From Roseovarius sp. THAF9 (GTDB lineage Bacteria; Pseudomonadota; Alphaproteobacteria; Rhodobacterales; Rhodobacteraceae): 64,000 bases of DNA. Below are positions 55,355 to 63,854 of this stretch, piece after piece. Below the pieces are notes generated by a model. That model ran no database searches. It was not told the DNA's origin and was given only the letters and a program-made list of their open reading frames with translations. Position numbers and translations under genes: made by a program. Position 1 is the stretch's first letter; each line of letters opens with the position of its first letter. The stretch spans positions 2,696,001 through 2,760,000 of the forward strand of contig NZ_CP045404.1 in NCBI RefSeq assembly GCF_009363715.1. The letters are read 5' to 3'.

Positions 55355-57226
55355 TCAAAGTCCTTTCAGATATTCAACGATTGCACGGCGCTCGGAGTCG
55401 GTGAACGCCGCATTGCCATAATCATGCCCGGCGTTGGAATTGCCGGGGATGATATTGCCGTCGTCGTCACGAACGCGGAACGTCCAGGGCGCACCGCCAC
55501 TCGTGAAGCCAACGTTGACGGGGTCGAACTCGCGCGAGCCAACGCCGAAGGTTTCGGGGCGGAACGGGCCGGAGCCGTCACTTTCGGCGGCAGCGAAATT
55601 GCGCGCACGCGCGGGTAGGAGGAGATCGTAGAGCGTTGGCACCGAGCCGTTGGCCCAGATGCCGTTAAGCGGGCGGGCCTTGTAGGCCAGAAGCGGATCG
55701 GACGCGGTAAGGCACTGGCGAGCACGCTCTTTTTTCACTGGGTCGACCACGCCGGGGAGAACCTCTCCGGCAGGCGTGTCCATAATGATGGTACCGCGCT
55801 CGGGCTCGATGTCAGAAAACAGCGCCGAGACCAGTTCGTCCGCCTTACCGATGATCGAGCCGACCGAAGCGTTAATGAGCATTTTTCGCGTTGCATCGAC
55901 CTCGTCGATCTTGTCGCCAAAGAAGCCAAGGGTGCGCTGGCCTTCCATGTTGCCAGACGCCGTAGTGCGCAGGTAGGTGTTGCAGGCCAAGAATATATCG
56001 GTGCCGGATTCGAGAAGATTGGTCATCTGGTCGCCAGCGGGCGTGCGTAGGTCATCGGGTTCAAGATGCGCGTGGCAGCGGCGGCAGTTGGCTTCGAACA
56101 GCACGTGGCCTTCCGCCTCCAGAACCGGGTCGATCGCGCCGAGAATATCTTCGGGCCAGACTGGGGATTGCAGGCGCGAGAGCAGGCGCTCCAGTCCGAC
56201 CATCTCGGTTAGCCGCGTGCTGCTGTCATAGCCAAGCCCAGCATAGCCACGGTTGGCTTCAATGTGGGCGAAGACACCGATGACCTCGGAGACGTTGCGG
56301 ACCAGCGCGCCGAAATCCGTGGTCCGTCCGAAGAGCGGAAGCTTAAGGATCGAGGGGGCAATTCCGTTCCACTGGAGCAGGGTTTGCTGGTGGGTGTTCC
56401 AGATGAACGGGTAGCTGGCGGGTGCATCAGAGGCGAAATCGTCCGCCGGGCTCGCGGCTCCGTTGATCATGGAAACCTTGGTCAAGATGTGGCCCTGCGC
56501 ATCGAGGCGGGCAGGACCGGCAATGACCTCGCCGTGGTTGATGGCGCGCAGCGCGGCCATCCAGTCGAGCTGTTCATTGAGCTGATCGCGGAGCGAGCTG
56601 AGCGTTTCGGCATCGGCTTGGCCACCGGAAATGGCCGTGGCGAAGCTCTGGAAACGGGCGGCGTCGGCTACGGTAGCACGCAGGGCGTCCTCGGTGCCGT
56701 TCACCAGCGCGTCGAAATCGGCTAGCGCGGGGCCGCCGTCGACGCGGAAGCGAGTTCCGTTCGAGGTGATTTCCATCGTATGGCAGGCCGAGCAGTTGAG
56801 GCCGATCCAGGGCTCGCGCATCGTCCGGGATCGGCAGGTTTCGGGGAAAGTGTCGCACATGAGGTCGGCGGTACGCCGCGGATCATGATCGACAACGAAG
56901 CCCACAGGCAGCCCCTCGGGGTTGGCAACAGAGGCTGGGTTGGGAAGGTAGCCGAGCCGCGCGAGGTTGGCGGGGCCATACATAGCTGAGGTGCCGTCAG
57001 CGGTCTTCAAGGCCAGCGCCCAAGAGAGCGGAATCAGGCGCGAGCCTTGCGAGACCGTGTACCACCATTGCCTTTGTTCTTCCGACCAGCCTTGATCGAG
57101 GCAAGTGAGGTCGCCGCCCGTGCAGGCAGTAGAAACTTCGGATAGCGGCTGTGCGGAGGACGGCAGTGCAGCGGCGCTGAATACGAAGGCGGCTGAGAAA
57201 TGAAGGAATTTGAGGCACTTTTTCAT
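55355..57226 (-). CDS. RoxA-like secreted di-haem cytochrome (cytochrome c peroxidase superfamily)
   Basis: 623 residues; signal peptide MKKCLKFLHFSAAFVFSAAA cleaved near SSA-QP. Two haem c sites: WIGLNCSACHTMEITSNGT (Cys145-His149) and FEANCRRCHAHLEPDD (Cys381-His385), plus a third-domain block YKARPLNGIWANGSVPTLYD (about 515-533). The arrangement resembles RoxA/RoxB-type rubber dioxygenases and related di-haem peroxidases. Family members usually carry about six further residues (A-P-Y-x-H-type) between GIWA and NGSVP; they are missing here. AGGAAC precedes ATG 57226. First gene of the four-gene secreted-protein operon. Confidence 0.85.
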   Translation of the reverse strand: MKKCLKFLHFSAAFVFSAAALPSSAQPLSEVSTACTGGDLTCLDQGWSEEQRQWWYTVSQGSRLIPLSWALALKTADGTSAMYGPANLARLGYLPNPASVANPEGLPVGFVVDHDPRRTADLMCDTFPETCRSRTMREPWIGLNCSACHTMEITSNGTRFRVDGGPALADFDALVNGTEDALRATVADAARFQSFATAISGGQADAETLSSLRDQLNEQLDWMAALRAINHGEVIAGPARLDAQGHILTKVSMINGAASPADDFASDAPASYPFIWNTHQQTLLQWNGIAPSILKLPLFGRTTDFGALVRNVSEVIGVFAHIEANRGYAGLGYDSSTRLTEMVGLERLLSRLQSPVWPEDILGAIDPVLEAEGHVLFEANCRRCHAHLEPDDLRTPAGDQMTNLLESGTDIFLACNTYLRTTASGNMEGQRTLGFFGDKIDEVDATRKMLINASVGSIIGKADELVSALFSDIEPERGTIIMDTPAGEVLPGVVDPVKKERARQCLTASDPLLAYKARPLNGIWANGSVPTLYDLLLPARARNFAAAESDGSGPFRPETFGVGSREFDPVNVGFTSGGAPWTFRVRDDDGNIIPGNSNAGHDYGNAAFTDSERRAIVEYLKGL

Positions 57227-58242
57227 GGCAAGTTCCTGCGTGCTGTGGCGCATTGGAGAAATATGGGCAGAATACATGGCAGGTCAGGCTGGCCCTCGAC
57301 GCGGTATACTTAGACGCACTCCCGGACATCGGTTAGGCACGCGCATCAATGCTGGTACGGGAAAATTACTTATCTGAGAGGCATCACCTCGCCGACAAAC
57401 GCTTGTTGAACGTCGCCAAAGAATGCCTGTGCGACCGCAAGGAAGAGCGCCAGAATTGCAGTAATTAAAATTTGATAACGACTTTTATGACAGAACTCCT
57501 ATCGTTGAAAATGTTAACAATGTACTCTACTTTAAGGATTTAAGCAATCAGTTTGGCGCCGGGTGCATCACGCGTGAAGAGTATTAGTGCGACGATCCTC
57601 TTTCTCATTCAATAACTCTTCCAAATGGACGATCAGAGCTTACTTTGACAGTCATAACTCTTTTTTCTTGATTGTGTGCTCAACAATCTGACCGTAAGAA
57701 CCATTAGTTTTTTGCTCCGCTTGATCTGCGCTACCCACTCGTGAAATGCATGCGCCTGAACAACGCCGCGATGAAGATTGCTTGAGGCATGACGGTCGAC
57801 GAAACAGCGATGGATGTAGGCTACCTCAGCCCGTCGCGCTTCAGCCGTGAGTTCAAGCCTATTTATGGGCAGTCGCCCTAGCAATGGGACGAAGCTAAGC
57901 AGTTTTCATGGGTTTTGCTTGAGGCCTCGAAGGCTTGCTTATGTATGCAACCGTGAATGCGTGAATGAATGTCGGCTACGTGGGCTGCGGCTGCAGCATC
58001 ACGACACCTAACTGAGCCAGCTAAATGGGCAACAACTATAGCATTAAAAACGTGAGAGTACTTGAACTAATGCGATTGAAGTGCACGACGTACATCCGCT
58101 AGTGTTTCAACAGGATTTTCAGACGGCTCAAAAAATAGATACTCATTTTCAAGAAATGATTGTGAGTGGCTAGCAACTGCCCAAAAACTAGATCTCGTCA
58201 AAGCTGCATACACAAGGACTTCGCCCGTTAAGGCCAAGTTGT
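57227..58242. other. AT-richer intergenic stretch
   Basis: About 1 kb upstream of the cytochrome/peptidase operon. It contains the AraC-type remnant at 57744-57903 and should contain the operon promoter close to 57227-57350. Nothing else convincing; the part 58020-58240 looks like non-coding, AT-rich DNA. Confidence 0.5.
57744..57903 (+). pseudogene. Remnant of an AraC-family regulator (C-terminal helix-turn-helix)
   Basis: Plus-strand frame reads MRLNNAAMKIA, stop, GMTVDETAMDVGYLSPSRFS then REFKPIYGQSP, stop, QWDEAKQ. This is the second helix-turn-helix of an AraC-type activator (pattern VGY-x-S-x-S-x-FSR-x-F-K-x-x-x-G-x-SP). Two in-frame stops and absence of the rest of the gene show decay. 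Confidence 0.75.
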
Positions 58243-59070
58243 CTAATCGTCTTTTGTTTCAGGGGCCACTCCATCGCTACTCAAACACCCAGCGACTACC
58301 TTGAAGAAGCGTTCTAGAGCGGCATTCTGTACAATTACTGAGACGGTGCCGCCCCCAGTATCGCTAGCACTTGCAGAACTTTGCGCAGAAATATTCCCAT
58401 CTTCTTCTGGGATTTCTGGAATACCGGATACATCTGTTATCGCAGCTGAGAACGCTTGCACCAAAGCAGAAAAATTAGCAACTTCGCGCGTCGTACCATA
58501 CAAAGTTCTATATTCAACTTCTCGCATGGCGAGGACCATTACAAAGGACGCAAATTGAACGGGTATCGCATTGCTTGAACTACCTGGGCTGTAGTCTTCA
58601 AGATCAACTTCTTCGTAAAGTGATCCAGAAAGAGCTATACAATTCATTCGAGAGGCGCCTTCATACAACGACTGTATCGCCGTTTTTGGGACCGCTCTTG
58701 AGCCAGCTTGTTGAACTGCCACAGCCCCAGTAGCCCTTCTAACCAATGTCTCGTCCGAGACGCCATCGACAGCGCCCAAAACCGTGGCACCAGCTGCAAT
58801 TATTAGTGCACCAGTCGAGACATCCTGAATATTCTGTGATTGCCTAGCAGCACGGGCATAGGCATCAGCTTGATCGAATGCTAGACGAACGGCCCCGGAC
58901 AACGAACAACTATGTGAATTTTTAGAAGTCCGAGGACATGCAAGCATTTTCATGTCGTCAAAATCGTCGAGTTGTCTGTGAGTTCCTTCAACCCCTTGAA
59001 CTTGTTGCTCTAGGATAAACTCAGCGCAACCACTCAGTAAAAAAGCCAAAAGAAGCGAGCGAAACTTCAT
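58243..59070 (-). CDS. Orphan lipoprotein, AT-rich
   Basis: 275 residues. N-terminus MKFRSLLLAFLLSGCAEFIL has a lipobox (LLSGC). The middle has a hydrophobic Ala/Gly segment (VSTGALIIAAGATVLGAVDG) and further Cys in MLACPRTSKNSHSCSLSGA, RMNCIAL and VAGCLSSDG. I recognise no family. Base composition is clearly lower in GC than the core genes, consistent with transfer. ATG 59070 follows GGGGGAAAGC. Single gene between the AraC remnant and the IS elements. Confidence 0.75.
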   Translation of the reverse strand: MKFRSLLLAFLLSGCAEFILEQQVQGVEGTHRQLDDFDDMKMLACPRTSKNSHSCSLSGAVRLAFDQADAYARAARQSQNIQDVSTGALIIAAGATVLGAVDGVSDETLVRRATGAVAVQQAGSRAVPKTAIQSLYEGASRMNCIALSGSLYEEVDLEDYSPGSSSNAIPVQFASFVMVLAMREVEYRTLYGTTREVANFSALVQAFSAAITDVSGIPEIPEEDGNISAQSSASASDTGGGTVSVIVQNAALERFFKVVAGCLSSDGVAPETKDD

Positions 59071-59358
59071 GCTTTCCCCCGAAAAAACTAATCCAAAAAA
59101 AACTCCACACACGAAAAAGTTGTATCGGAAGAAAACTTTCTCAAAACGATTCTGTCTAGTAATTTCTTTAGGTGCACTCGAGAGACGAGTTGCTGTGATC
59201 CTTGAAAGCGTCCTCGTTTAAGGTTAGGACACCGACCCATAAACGCGCAATCAGATGCGTGTTGGGGCGAGTTTGTCTAACGTCAGCACCTACCGGACAG
59301 ATTTAGGTGTTTGAGGAACGGAGGATTTCTGGTTCATCGAAGCCATAATGGAGCGAAG

Positions 59359-59733
59359 ATGAACAAGAGATCCGGAACATCCAAGGATGCTGCTGACAAG
59401 CTTGTTAGGGGTATCAAGCGTAAGACCCGCAAGCACTACTCGGCGGAGGAGAAGATCCGCATCGTGCTTGCCGGGATGCGGGGCGAAGAAAGCATAGCGG
59501 CCCTGTGCCGTCGTGAAGGGATCGCTGAGAGCCTTTATTACAGCTGGTCGAAGGAGTTTCTTGAGGCTGGGAAGAACCGGCTGGCGGGTGACACAGCCCG
59601 TCAGGCGACAGCTCCCGAGGTCAAGGAACTGCGCTCTGAGGCAGCCGCGCTGAAAGAAGTGGTCGCGGAGCTGACACTGGAGAACAGGCTGCTCAAAAAA
59701 AGCACGTTCGGGGATGGGGAGGACGACGCATGA
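59359..59733 (+). CDS. IS3-family transposase OrfA (copy 1)
   Basis: 124 residues from ATG 59359 (GGAGCGAAG upstream): HYSAEEKIRIVLAGMRGEES and LCRREGIAESLYYSWSKEFL form the helix-turn-helix, followed by a leucine zipper (LKEVVAELTLENRLLKKS). A run of seven A at 59695-59701 is a candidate -1 slippery site that could join OrfA to OrfB. Here OrfB is truncated, so copy 1 cannot make a full transposase. Confidence 0.9.
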   Translation: MNKRSGTSKDAADKLVRGIKRKTRKHYSAEEKIRIVLAGMRGEESIAALCRREGIAESLYYSWSKEFLEAGKNRLAGDTARQATAPEVKELRSEAAALKEVVAELTLENRLLKKSTFGDGEDDA

Positions 59734-60310
59734 GATACCCAGCCTCGGAGAAGCTCGAGATCATTCGGACAGTCGAAGCCTCGCATTTGCCGGTCAGGCG
59801 GACCCTGACCATGCTCGGCATTCCCAGCAGCACCTATTACCAGTGGTATGCGCGGTGGGCCGATGGCGGCGTTGACGCTTTGCGTGACACGTCCCCGCGG
59901 CCTCGGGCGGTGTGGAACCGCATCCCGGACGAGATCCGCGACGCCTTCGTTGAGTTCGCGCTGGATCATGAGGATCTGACGCCACGGGAATTGGCGGTCA
60001 AATACACCGATGAGAAACGGTATTTTGTATCTGAGTCCTCGGCATACCGCATTCTCAAGGCCCAGGACCTGATCACGGCTCCGGCCCATGTGGTGATCCG
60101 TGCCGCCGATGAGTTCCGGGACAAGACAACTCGGCCCAACGAACTCTGGCAAACCGACTTCACCTATCTCAAGGTCATCGGTTGGGGCTGGTTCTATCTC
60201 AGCACGATCCTCGACGATTACAGCCGCTACATCATCGCGTGGAAGCTCTGCACGACAATGAAGGCCGTGGATGTGACGGACACGCTGGATCTGGCGCTGG
60301 AGGCCTCGGG
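59730..60310 (+). pseudogene. IS3-family transposase OrfB (copy 1), truncated
   Basis: Carries the first about 194 residues of OrfB, including the DDE Asp residues in LWQTDFTYLKVIGWGWFYLS and DDYSRYI, up to LDLALEASG. It then runs into the end of copy 2 (VRLQSFSDKS...), a chimeric tail to 60440. The catalytic Glu region is missing. Confidence 0.9.
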
Positions 60311-60384
60311 TGTCCGTCTTCAGAGTTTTTCGGACAAGTCGTTTGTTTTGGTAACGGAGGCTCTGGTTCGGTTTCTGTTTGAGT

Positions 60385-61365
60385 TTAGGCGACCGCGGCT
60401 TTGTGCTGCAACCGGCGCTTTCGGATTGTCTGTTTCTTGATCTCCTCTCTCATTTTCAGGATCGTCCGACCCCGACCGTGGTAGACGTCAGCCGGCGTCA
60501 GGTTATCCAGGCTCTCGTGGTATCGCCGAGTGTTGTAGTATCCGACGAAGTCGCCGATCTGGCGTTCAAGATCCCCCGGCAGATAGTAGTTCTCCAGCAG
60601 AACCCGGTTCTTCATGGTCTGGTGCCAGCGTTCGATCTTGCCCTGGGTCTGTGGGTGGTGCGGCGCTCCGCGGACGTGATCCATACCTTTGGTATCGAGG
60701 TAGTCGGCCAGGTCGGCCGCAACGTAGGACGAGCCGTTGTCGCTGAGCAGCCGGGGCTTGTGAACGACTGTCGCATGAGCACAGCCCGAGGCCTCCAGCG
60801 CCAGATCCAGCGTGTCCGTCACATCCACGGCCTTCATTGTCGTGCAGAGCTTCCACGCGATGATGTAGCGGCTGTAATCGTCGAGGATCGTGCTGAGATA
60901 GAACCAGCCCCAACCGATGACCTTGAGATAGGTGAAGTCGGTTTGCCAGAGTTCGTTGGGCCGAGTTGTCTTGTCCCGGAACTCATCGGCGGCACGGATC
61001 ACCACATGGGCCGGAGCCGTGATCAGGTCCTGGGCCTTGAGAATGCGGTATGCCGAGGACTCAGATACAAAATACCGTTTCTCATCGGTGTATTTGACCG
61101 CCAATTCCCGTGGCGTCAGATCCTCATGATCCAGCGCGAACTCAACGAAGGCGTCGCGGATCTCGTCCGGGATGCGGTTCCACACCGCCCGAGGCCGCGG
61201 GGACGTGTCACGCAAAGCGTCAACGCCGCCATCGGCCCACCGCGCATACCACTGGTAATAGGTGCTGCTGGGAATGCCGAGCATGGTCAGGGTCCGCCTG
61301 ACCGGCAAATGCGAGGCTTCGACTGTCCGAATGATCTCGAGCTTCTCCGAGGCTGGGTATCTCAT
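60385..61365 (-). CDS. IS3-family transposase OrfB (copy 2), DDE integrase
   Basis: 326 residues. Helix-turn-helix part (RTLTMLGIPSSTYYQWYARW), then the rve integrase core: first Asp in LWQTDFTYLKV, second Asp in LLSDNGSSYVAADLADYLDT, Glu in TQGKIERWHQTMKNRVLLEN, and YNTRRYHESLDNLTPADVYH. Complete DDE triad, so probably active. Its ATG overlaps the orfA stop (ATGA). Confidence 0.95.
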   Translation of the reverse strand: MRYPASEKLEIIRTVEASHLPVRRTLTMLGIPSSTYYQWYARWADGGVDALRDTSPRPRAVWNRIPDEIRDAFVEFALDHEDLTPRELAVKYTDEKRYFVSESSAYRILKAQDLITAPAHVVIRAADEFRDKTTRPNELWQTDFTYLKVIGWGWFYLSTILDDYSRYIIAWKLCTTMKAVDVTDTLDLALEASGCAHATVVHKPRLLSDNGSSYVAADLADYLDTKGMDHVRGAPHHPQTQGKIERWHQTMKNRVLLENYYLPGDLERQIGDFVGYYNTRRYHESLDNLTPADVYHGRGRTILKMREEIKKQTIRKRRLQHKAAVA

Positions 61366-61736
61366 GCGTCGTCCTCCCCATCCCCGAACGTGCTTTTTTT
61401 GAGCAGCCTGTTCTCCAGTGTCAGCTCCGCGACCACTTCTTTCAGCGCGGCTGCCTCAGAGCGCAGTTCCTTGACCTCGGGAGCTGTCGCCTGACGGGCT
61501 GTGTCACCCGCCAGCCGGTTCTTCCCAGCCTCAAGAAACTCCTTCGACCAGCTGTAATAAAGGCTCTCAGCGATCCCTTCACGACGGCACAGGGCCGCTA
61601 TGCTTTCTTCGCCCCGCATCCCGGCAAGCACGATGCGGATCTTCTCCTCCGCCGAGTAGTGCTTGCGGGTCTTACGCTTGATACCCCTAACAAGCTTGTC
61701 AGCAGCATCCTTGGATGTTCCGGATCTCTTGTTCAT
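61362..61736 (-). CDS. IS3-family transposase OrfA (copy 2)
   Basis: 124 residues, same sequence as copy 1 OrfA: helix-turn-helix plus leucine zipper. The A7 run (complement at 61394-61400) precedes the orfB overlap and may allow a frameshifted OrfAB fusion. Confidence 0.92.
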   Translation of the reverse strand: MNKRSGTSKDAADKLVRGIKRKTRKHYSAEEKIRIVLAGMRGEESIAALCRREGIAESLYYSWSKEFLEAGKNRLAGDTARQATAPEVKELRSEAAALKEVVAELTLENRLLKKSTFGDGEDDA

Positions 61737-62066
61737 CTTCGCTCCATTATGGCTTCGATGAACCAGAAATCCTCCGTTCCTCAAACACCTAAATCTGTCC
61801 GGTAGGTGCTGACGTTAGACATAATGGAAAGAGGCATGGAGAAAGGTAACCAAAGTGGATGGACCACCAACCACTAACCTTTTCTCACTGATCGCAAATA
61901 CGGCGCATGCTACCGTACGACCTTCTGGTCGCGCGGCCGCAAAAAACCTTGCAAAACCAAGATCATCTACTTACCAAGTTAGAAATTTACAGTCTTTGTC
62001 TGGCCATCTGCGATGGTGAGACGAGAATTCAGTCGCTAATCAAGTGTTTCAAGGAATCTTTAGACG

Positions 62067-62918
62067 ATGATTTTTAAGAATTCTCTTAGAGTTGCGCGCG
62101 CAAACCTCGTGCTTGCGCTTGACCCGCTACGCTTCAAGCAACGGCGGCTGATGCGCGATGCCACTGCGCCAGTCGAAGAAAAAATCAACTTCGATGCCTA
62201 CCCTCGGCCCCATTTTGCCTATGGCGTGCACCGGGCAGCGATGCAGGCCAAAGCGCTTGGTATCGACGCGATCAGCGTAATTGAGTTTGGCTGCGCGGGG
62301 GGAAATGGGCTTCTGGCACTTGAAGCGATGGCACTTGAAATAGGCAAGGATGTCGGCGTGCGTGTGGACGTCTACGGGTTTGATGTGGGGGAAGGGTTGC
62401 CCAAGCCGCTCGACTACCGCGATCTGCCCTACGCGTGGAAGATGGAACAATTCAAGATGGACGTTCCAAAGCTAAAGGCGAGACTGACAGCCGCCCAATT
62501 GGTGATAGGAGACGTCGCTGACACGGTCGAGCCGTTCGGTCAACGTGAGGGTTTGGCGCCTGTTGGGTTCATATCGTTCGACTTGGATTATTATTCGTCA
62601 ACAATGGCGGCGTTCAAAATCTTTGATGCCGAAACCGCAAAGATGCTACCGCGCGTCTACTGCTATTTCGACGATATCATTGGCCCTGACAACGAATTGC
62701 ATTGCGAGTACGTTGGAGAGTTGCTCGCGATAAAAGACTTCAACGCATCGAAGTCGGCTAAGAAGATCGCTCAGATCAATGGCCTGTCATGGAAGCGCTA
62801 TATACCGGCGCCGTGGAATGACAGCATGTTTATCATGCATGCATTCGATCATCCCCTTTATGGGGTCTACATCGATACAAAGGTCGACATGGATCTTGCG
62901 CTTGATTCCACCAACTAG
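62067..62918 (+). CDS. Class I SAM-dependent methyltransferase-like protein
   Basis: 283 residues. A SAM-binding motif I-like segment is ISVIEFGCAGGNGLLALEAM (about 71-90), with DVYGFDVGEGLPKPLDYRDL as the following strand, and PVGFISFDLDYYSSTMAAFK then RVYCYFDDIIGPDNELHCEY further on. The Asp-rich YFDDI is unlike common small-molecule methyltransferases; relatives occur in polysaccharide clusters. Substrate unknown. GC is lower than in core genes. Stands alone in the island after the IS pair. Confidence 0.7.
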   Translation: MIFKNSLRVARANLVLALDPLRFKQRRLMRDATAPVEEKINFDAYPRPHFAYGVHRAAMQAKALGIDAISVIEFGCAGGNGLLALEAMALEIGKDVGVRVDVYGFDVGEGLPKPLDYRDLPYAWKMEQFKMDVPKLKARLTAAQLVIGDVADTVEPFGQREGLAPVGFISFDLDYYSSTMAAFKIFDAETAKMLPRVYCYFDDIIGPDNELHCEYVGELLAIKDFNASKSAKKIAQINGLSWKRYIPAPWNDSMFIMHAFDHPLYGVYIDTKVDMDLALDSTN

Positions 62919-63111
62919 CCCGATTGGCGAGGACATTTCACCACTAGACCTGCCTATTCCGATATAGCCCGAAGGAGAACGGCGCCCTTGCGACAGGTCT
63001 GCACACGTCCCCCTTTTTCCCTCTCCCCGAACACGCGATTGGACCTGTGATCGGCACTCGTTTCTTATGCGTTCCATTGGACGCACACGTCATTTTATTG
63101 AGGAAGACGGG

Positions 63112-63520
63112 ATGGGACTAATTTCAAGATTGACGGCGCTGGCCAGCCTCGTGCCGGTGATCGCATTGGCGGCCAAGCGCGAGAAAGTCGACGTCAGGGG
63201 CGAGCTCATAGACACCTGGCGCTATTATTCGGGCGTCATGGGCAGGCCCAACGCCGTGGTCGGCACCGCGCATCACACCTACGCTTTTTGGTGCTCCGCT
63301 AGGGGATCCCCATGGGCCTGTTGGGCGAGGATAGCGAGGTCTACATGGTCTTGATGATTGAGCGCGACGATGCCTCGGCCTCGGGCTATACCCAACTGCG
63401 GCTGGCCAGCCACGAGGTGCGCGCGAACGGCATGCTCTACCGGCGCGGTTCGAGGCCAACGAGATCAATTGGAACGGCACCCAAAGGACCGTCCGGTCCG
63501 GTTTTGCCCCCGGGAAATGC
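63112..63520 (+). pseudogene. Secreted small protein of unknown family, two frameshifts
   Basis: Starts MGLISRLTALASLVPVIALA (signal-like; GAGGAAGAC upstream), continues GELIDTWRYYSGVMGRPNAV and VVGTAHHTYAFWCSARG. The reading then continues in a second frame as MGLLGEDSEVYMVLMIERDD ... HEVRANGMLYRRG, and in a third as FEANEINWNGTQRTVRSGFA. Shifts lie near 63305 and 63449. The three parts read as one protein. Family not recognised. Confidence 0.6.
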
Positions 63521-63854
63521 CCCGATCCGAGGTGGCCGGCGGAGAAAGAGGTTCAAATCTTCGGCTTTGAAGGTCTCCTACCACCCCAGCCAATTCTCTT
63601 TGATCCTTTCCCCGCTGACCCGGCAACGCCGTCCTGGTGTCGAAGTGCCCCGGACAGTGCCCCGCCGGATGCCGCGGGTGAGCGGCTGAGTGGTTCCGGC
63701 GGAGGCATTCCCGCTTGGCCGTTAGAGGAAGTCCGGGTCCGTCCATCCCAAACGTCCAGTGCGCCCAGTCGTCGTGCTTGTTGTCTCTCTGCCAGTCGAT
63801 CCGGAGATGGTCTAGGTCTACGCACCGACGGTTGTAGTAGCGGTGACGTATCAT
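63465..63854 (-). CDS. Uncertain gene beyond the island
   Basis: Open frame of 129 residues starting MIRHRYYNRRCVDLDHLRID then WQRDNKHDDWAHWTFGMDGP. The first 40 residues look protein-like; the rest is Arg/His/Pro-rich and runs through the attachment repeat into antisense of the pseudogene, so the true end is doubtful. Its ATG overlaps the stop of the frame at 63851-64000. Confidence 0.3.
   Translation of the reverse strand: MIRHRYYNRRCVDLDHLRIDWQRDNKHDDWAHWTFGMDGPGLPLTAKRECLRRNHSAAHPRHPAGHCPGHFDTRTALPGQRGKDQRELAGVVGDLQSRRFEPLSPPATSDRGISRGQNRTGRSFGCRSN
63576..63592 (+). repeat. Attachment-site repeat, distal side
   Basis: Exact 17-base copy of the tRNA-Gln 3' end. GGTTCAAATC, resembling a T loop, lies 25 bases before it (63550-63559), so the distal site may be a longer but disturbed tRNA fragment. 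No full tRNA can be folded here. Confidence 0.65.

Larger units (their letters stand above)
59274..60310 (+). mobile_element. IS3-family element, copy 1, truncated
   Basis: Begins with terminal repeat TGTCTAACGTCAGCACC and runs through orfA into orfB until GCCTCGGG at 60310, where copy 2 starts with its own inner terminal repeat. The segment equals 61821-60785 read in reverse as far as I can compare. The rest of orfB and the right end of copy 1 are lost. No target duplication found at 59274 or after 61821. Confidence 0.9.
60311..61821 (-). mobile_element. IS3-family element, copy 2, complete
   Basis: 1511 bp. Outer end TGTCTAACGTCAGCACC (read from 61821) and inner end TGTCCGTCTTCAGAG (from 60311) are imperfect inverted repeats that share TGTC, TCAG and CGGACA at matching positions. 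It encodes intact orfA and orfB. It lies inverted against copy 1, starting exactly where copy 1 stops. Confidence 0.92.
46923..63592. mobile_element. Putative tRNA-Gln-linked genomic island (about 16.7 kb)
   Basis: Bounded by the tRNA-Gln 3' end and its direct repeat. Contents are accessory: serine recombinase with DUF2924/DUF3489, decayed genes (SDR, AraC type, IS transposase, secreted protein), IS3-family copies, AT-rich orphan genes and a secreted-peptidase operon. No tyrosine integrase, the usual enzyme for tRNA targets, was found, so the element may be defective or the recombinase may belong to a later insertion. Confidence 0.55.

Noticed and set aside
57376-57490. Minus-strand frame encoding a signal-like peptide (SRYQILITAILALFLAVAQA...)
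   Set aside because: No start codon in frame after a stop; an indel or ATG-to-ATA change would be needed. Could be a lost small gene, but support is too weak.
57633-57884. 83-residue minus frame
   Set aside because: It is antisense to the AraC-type remnant and has no recognisable features.
60379-61494. 371-residue plus-strand frame across IS copy 2
   Set aside because: Antisense to orfB, which has a complete DDE triad.
63518-63592. Possible second tRNA ending in the distal repeat
   Set aside because: The 3' end matches tRNA-Gln but the preceding 58 bases cannot form acceptor, D and anticodon stems.
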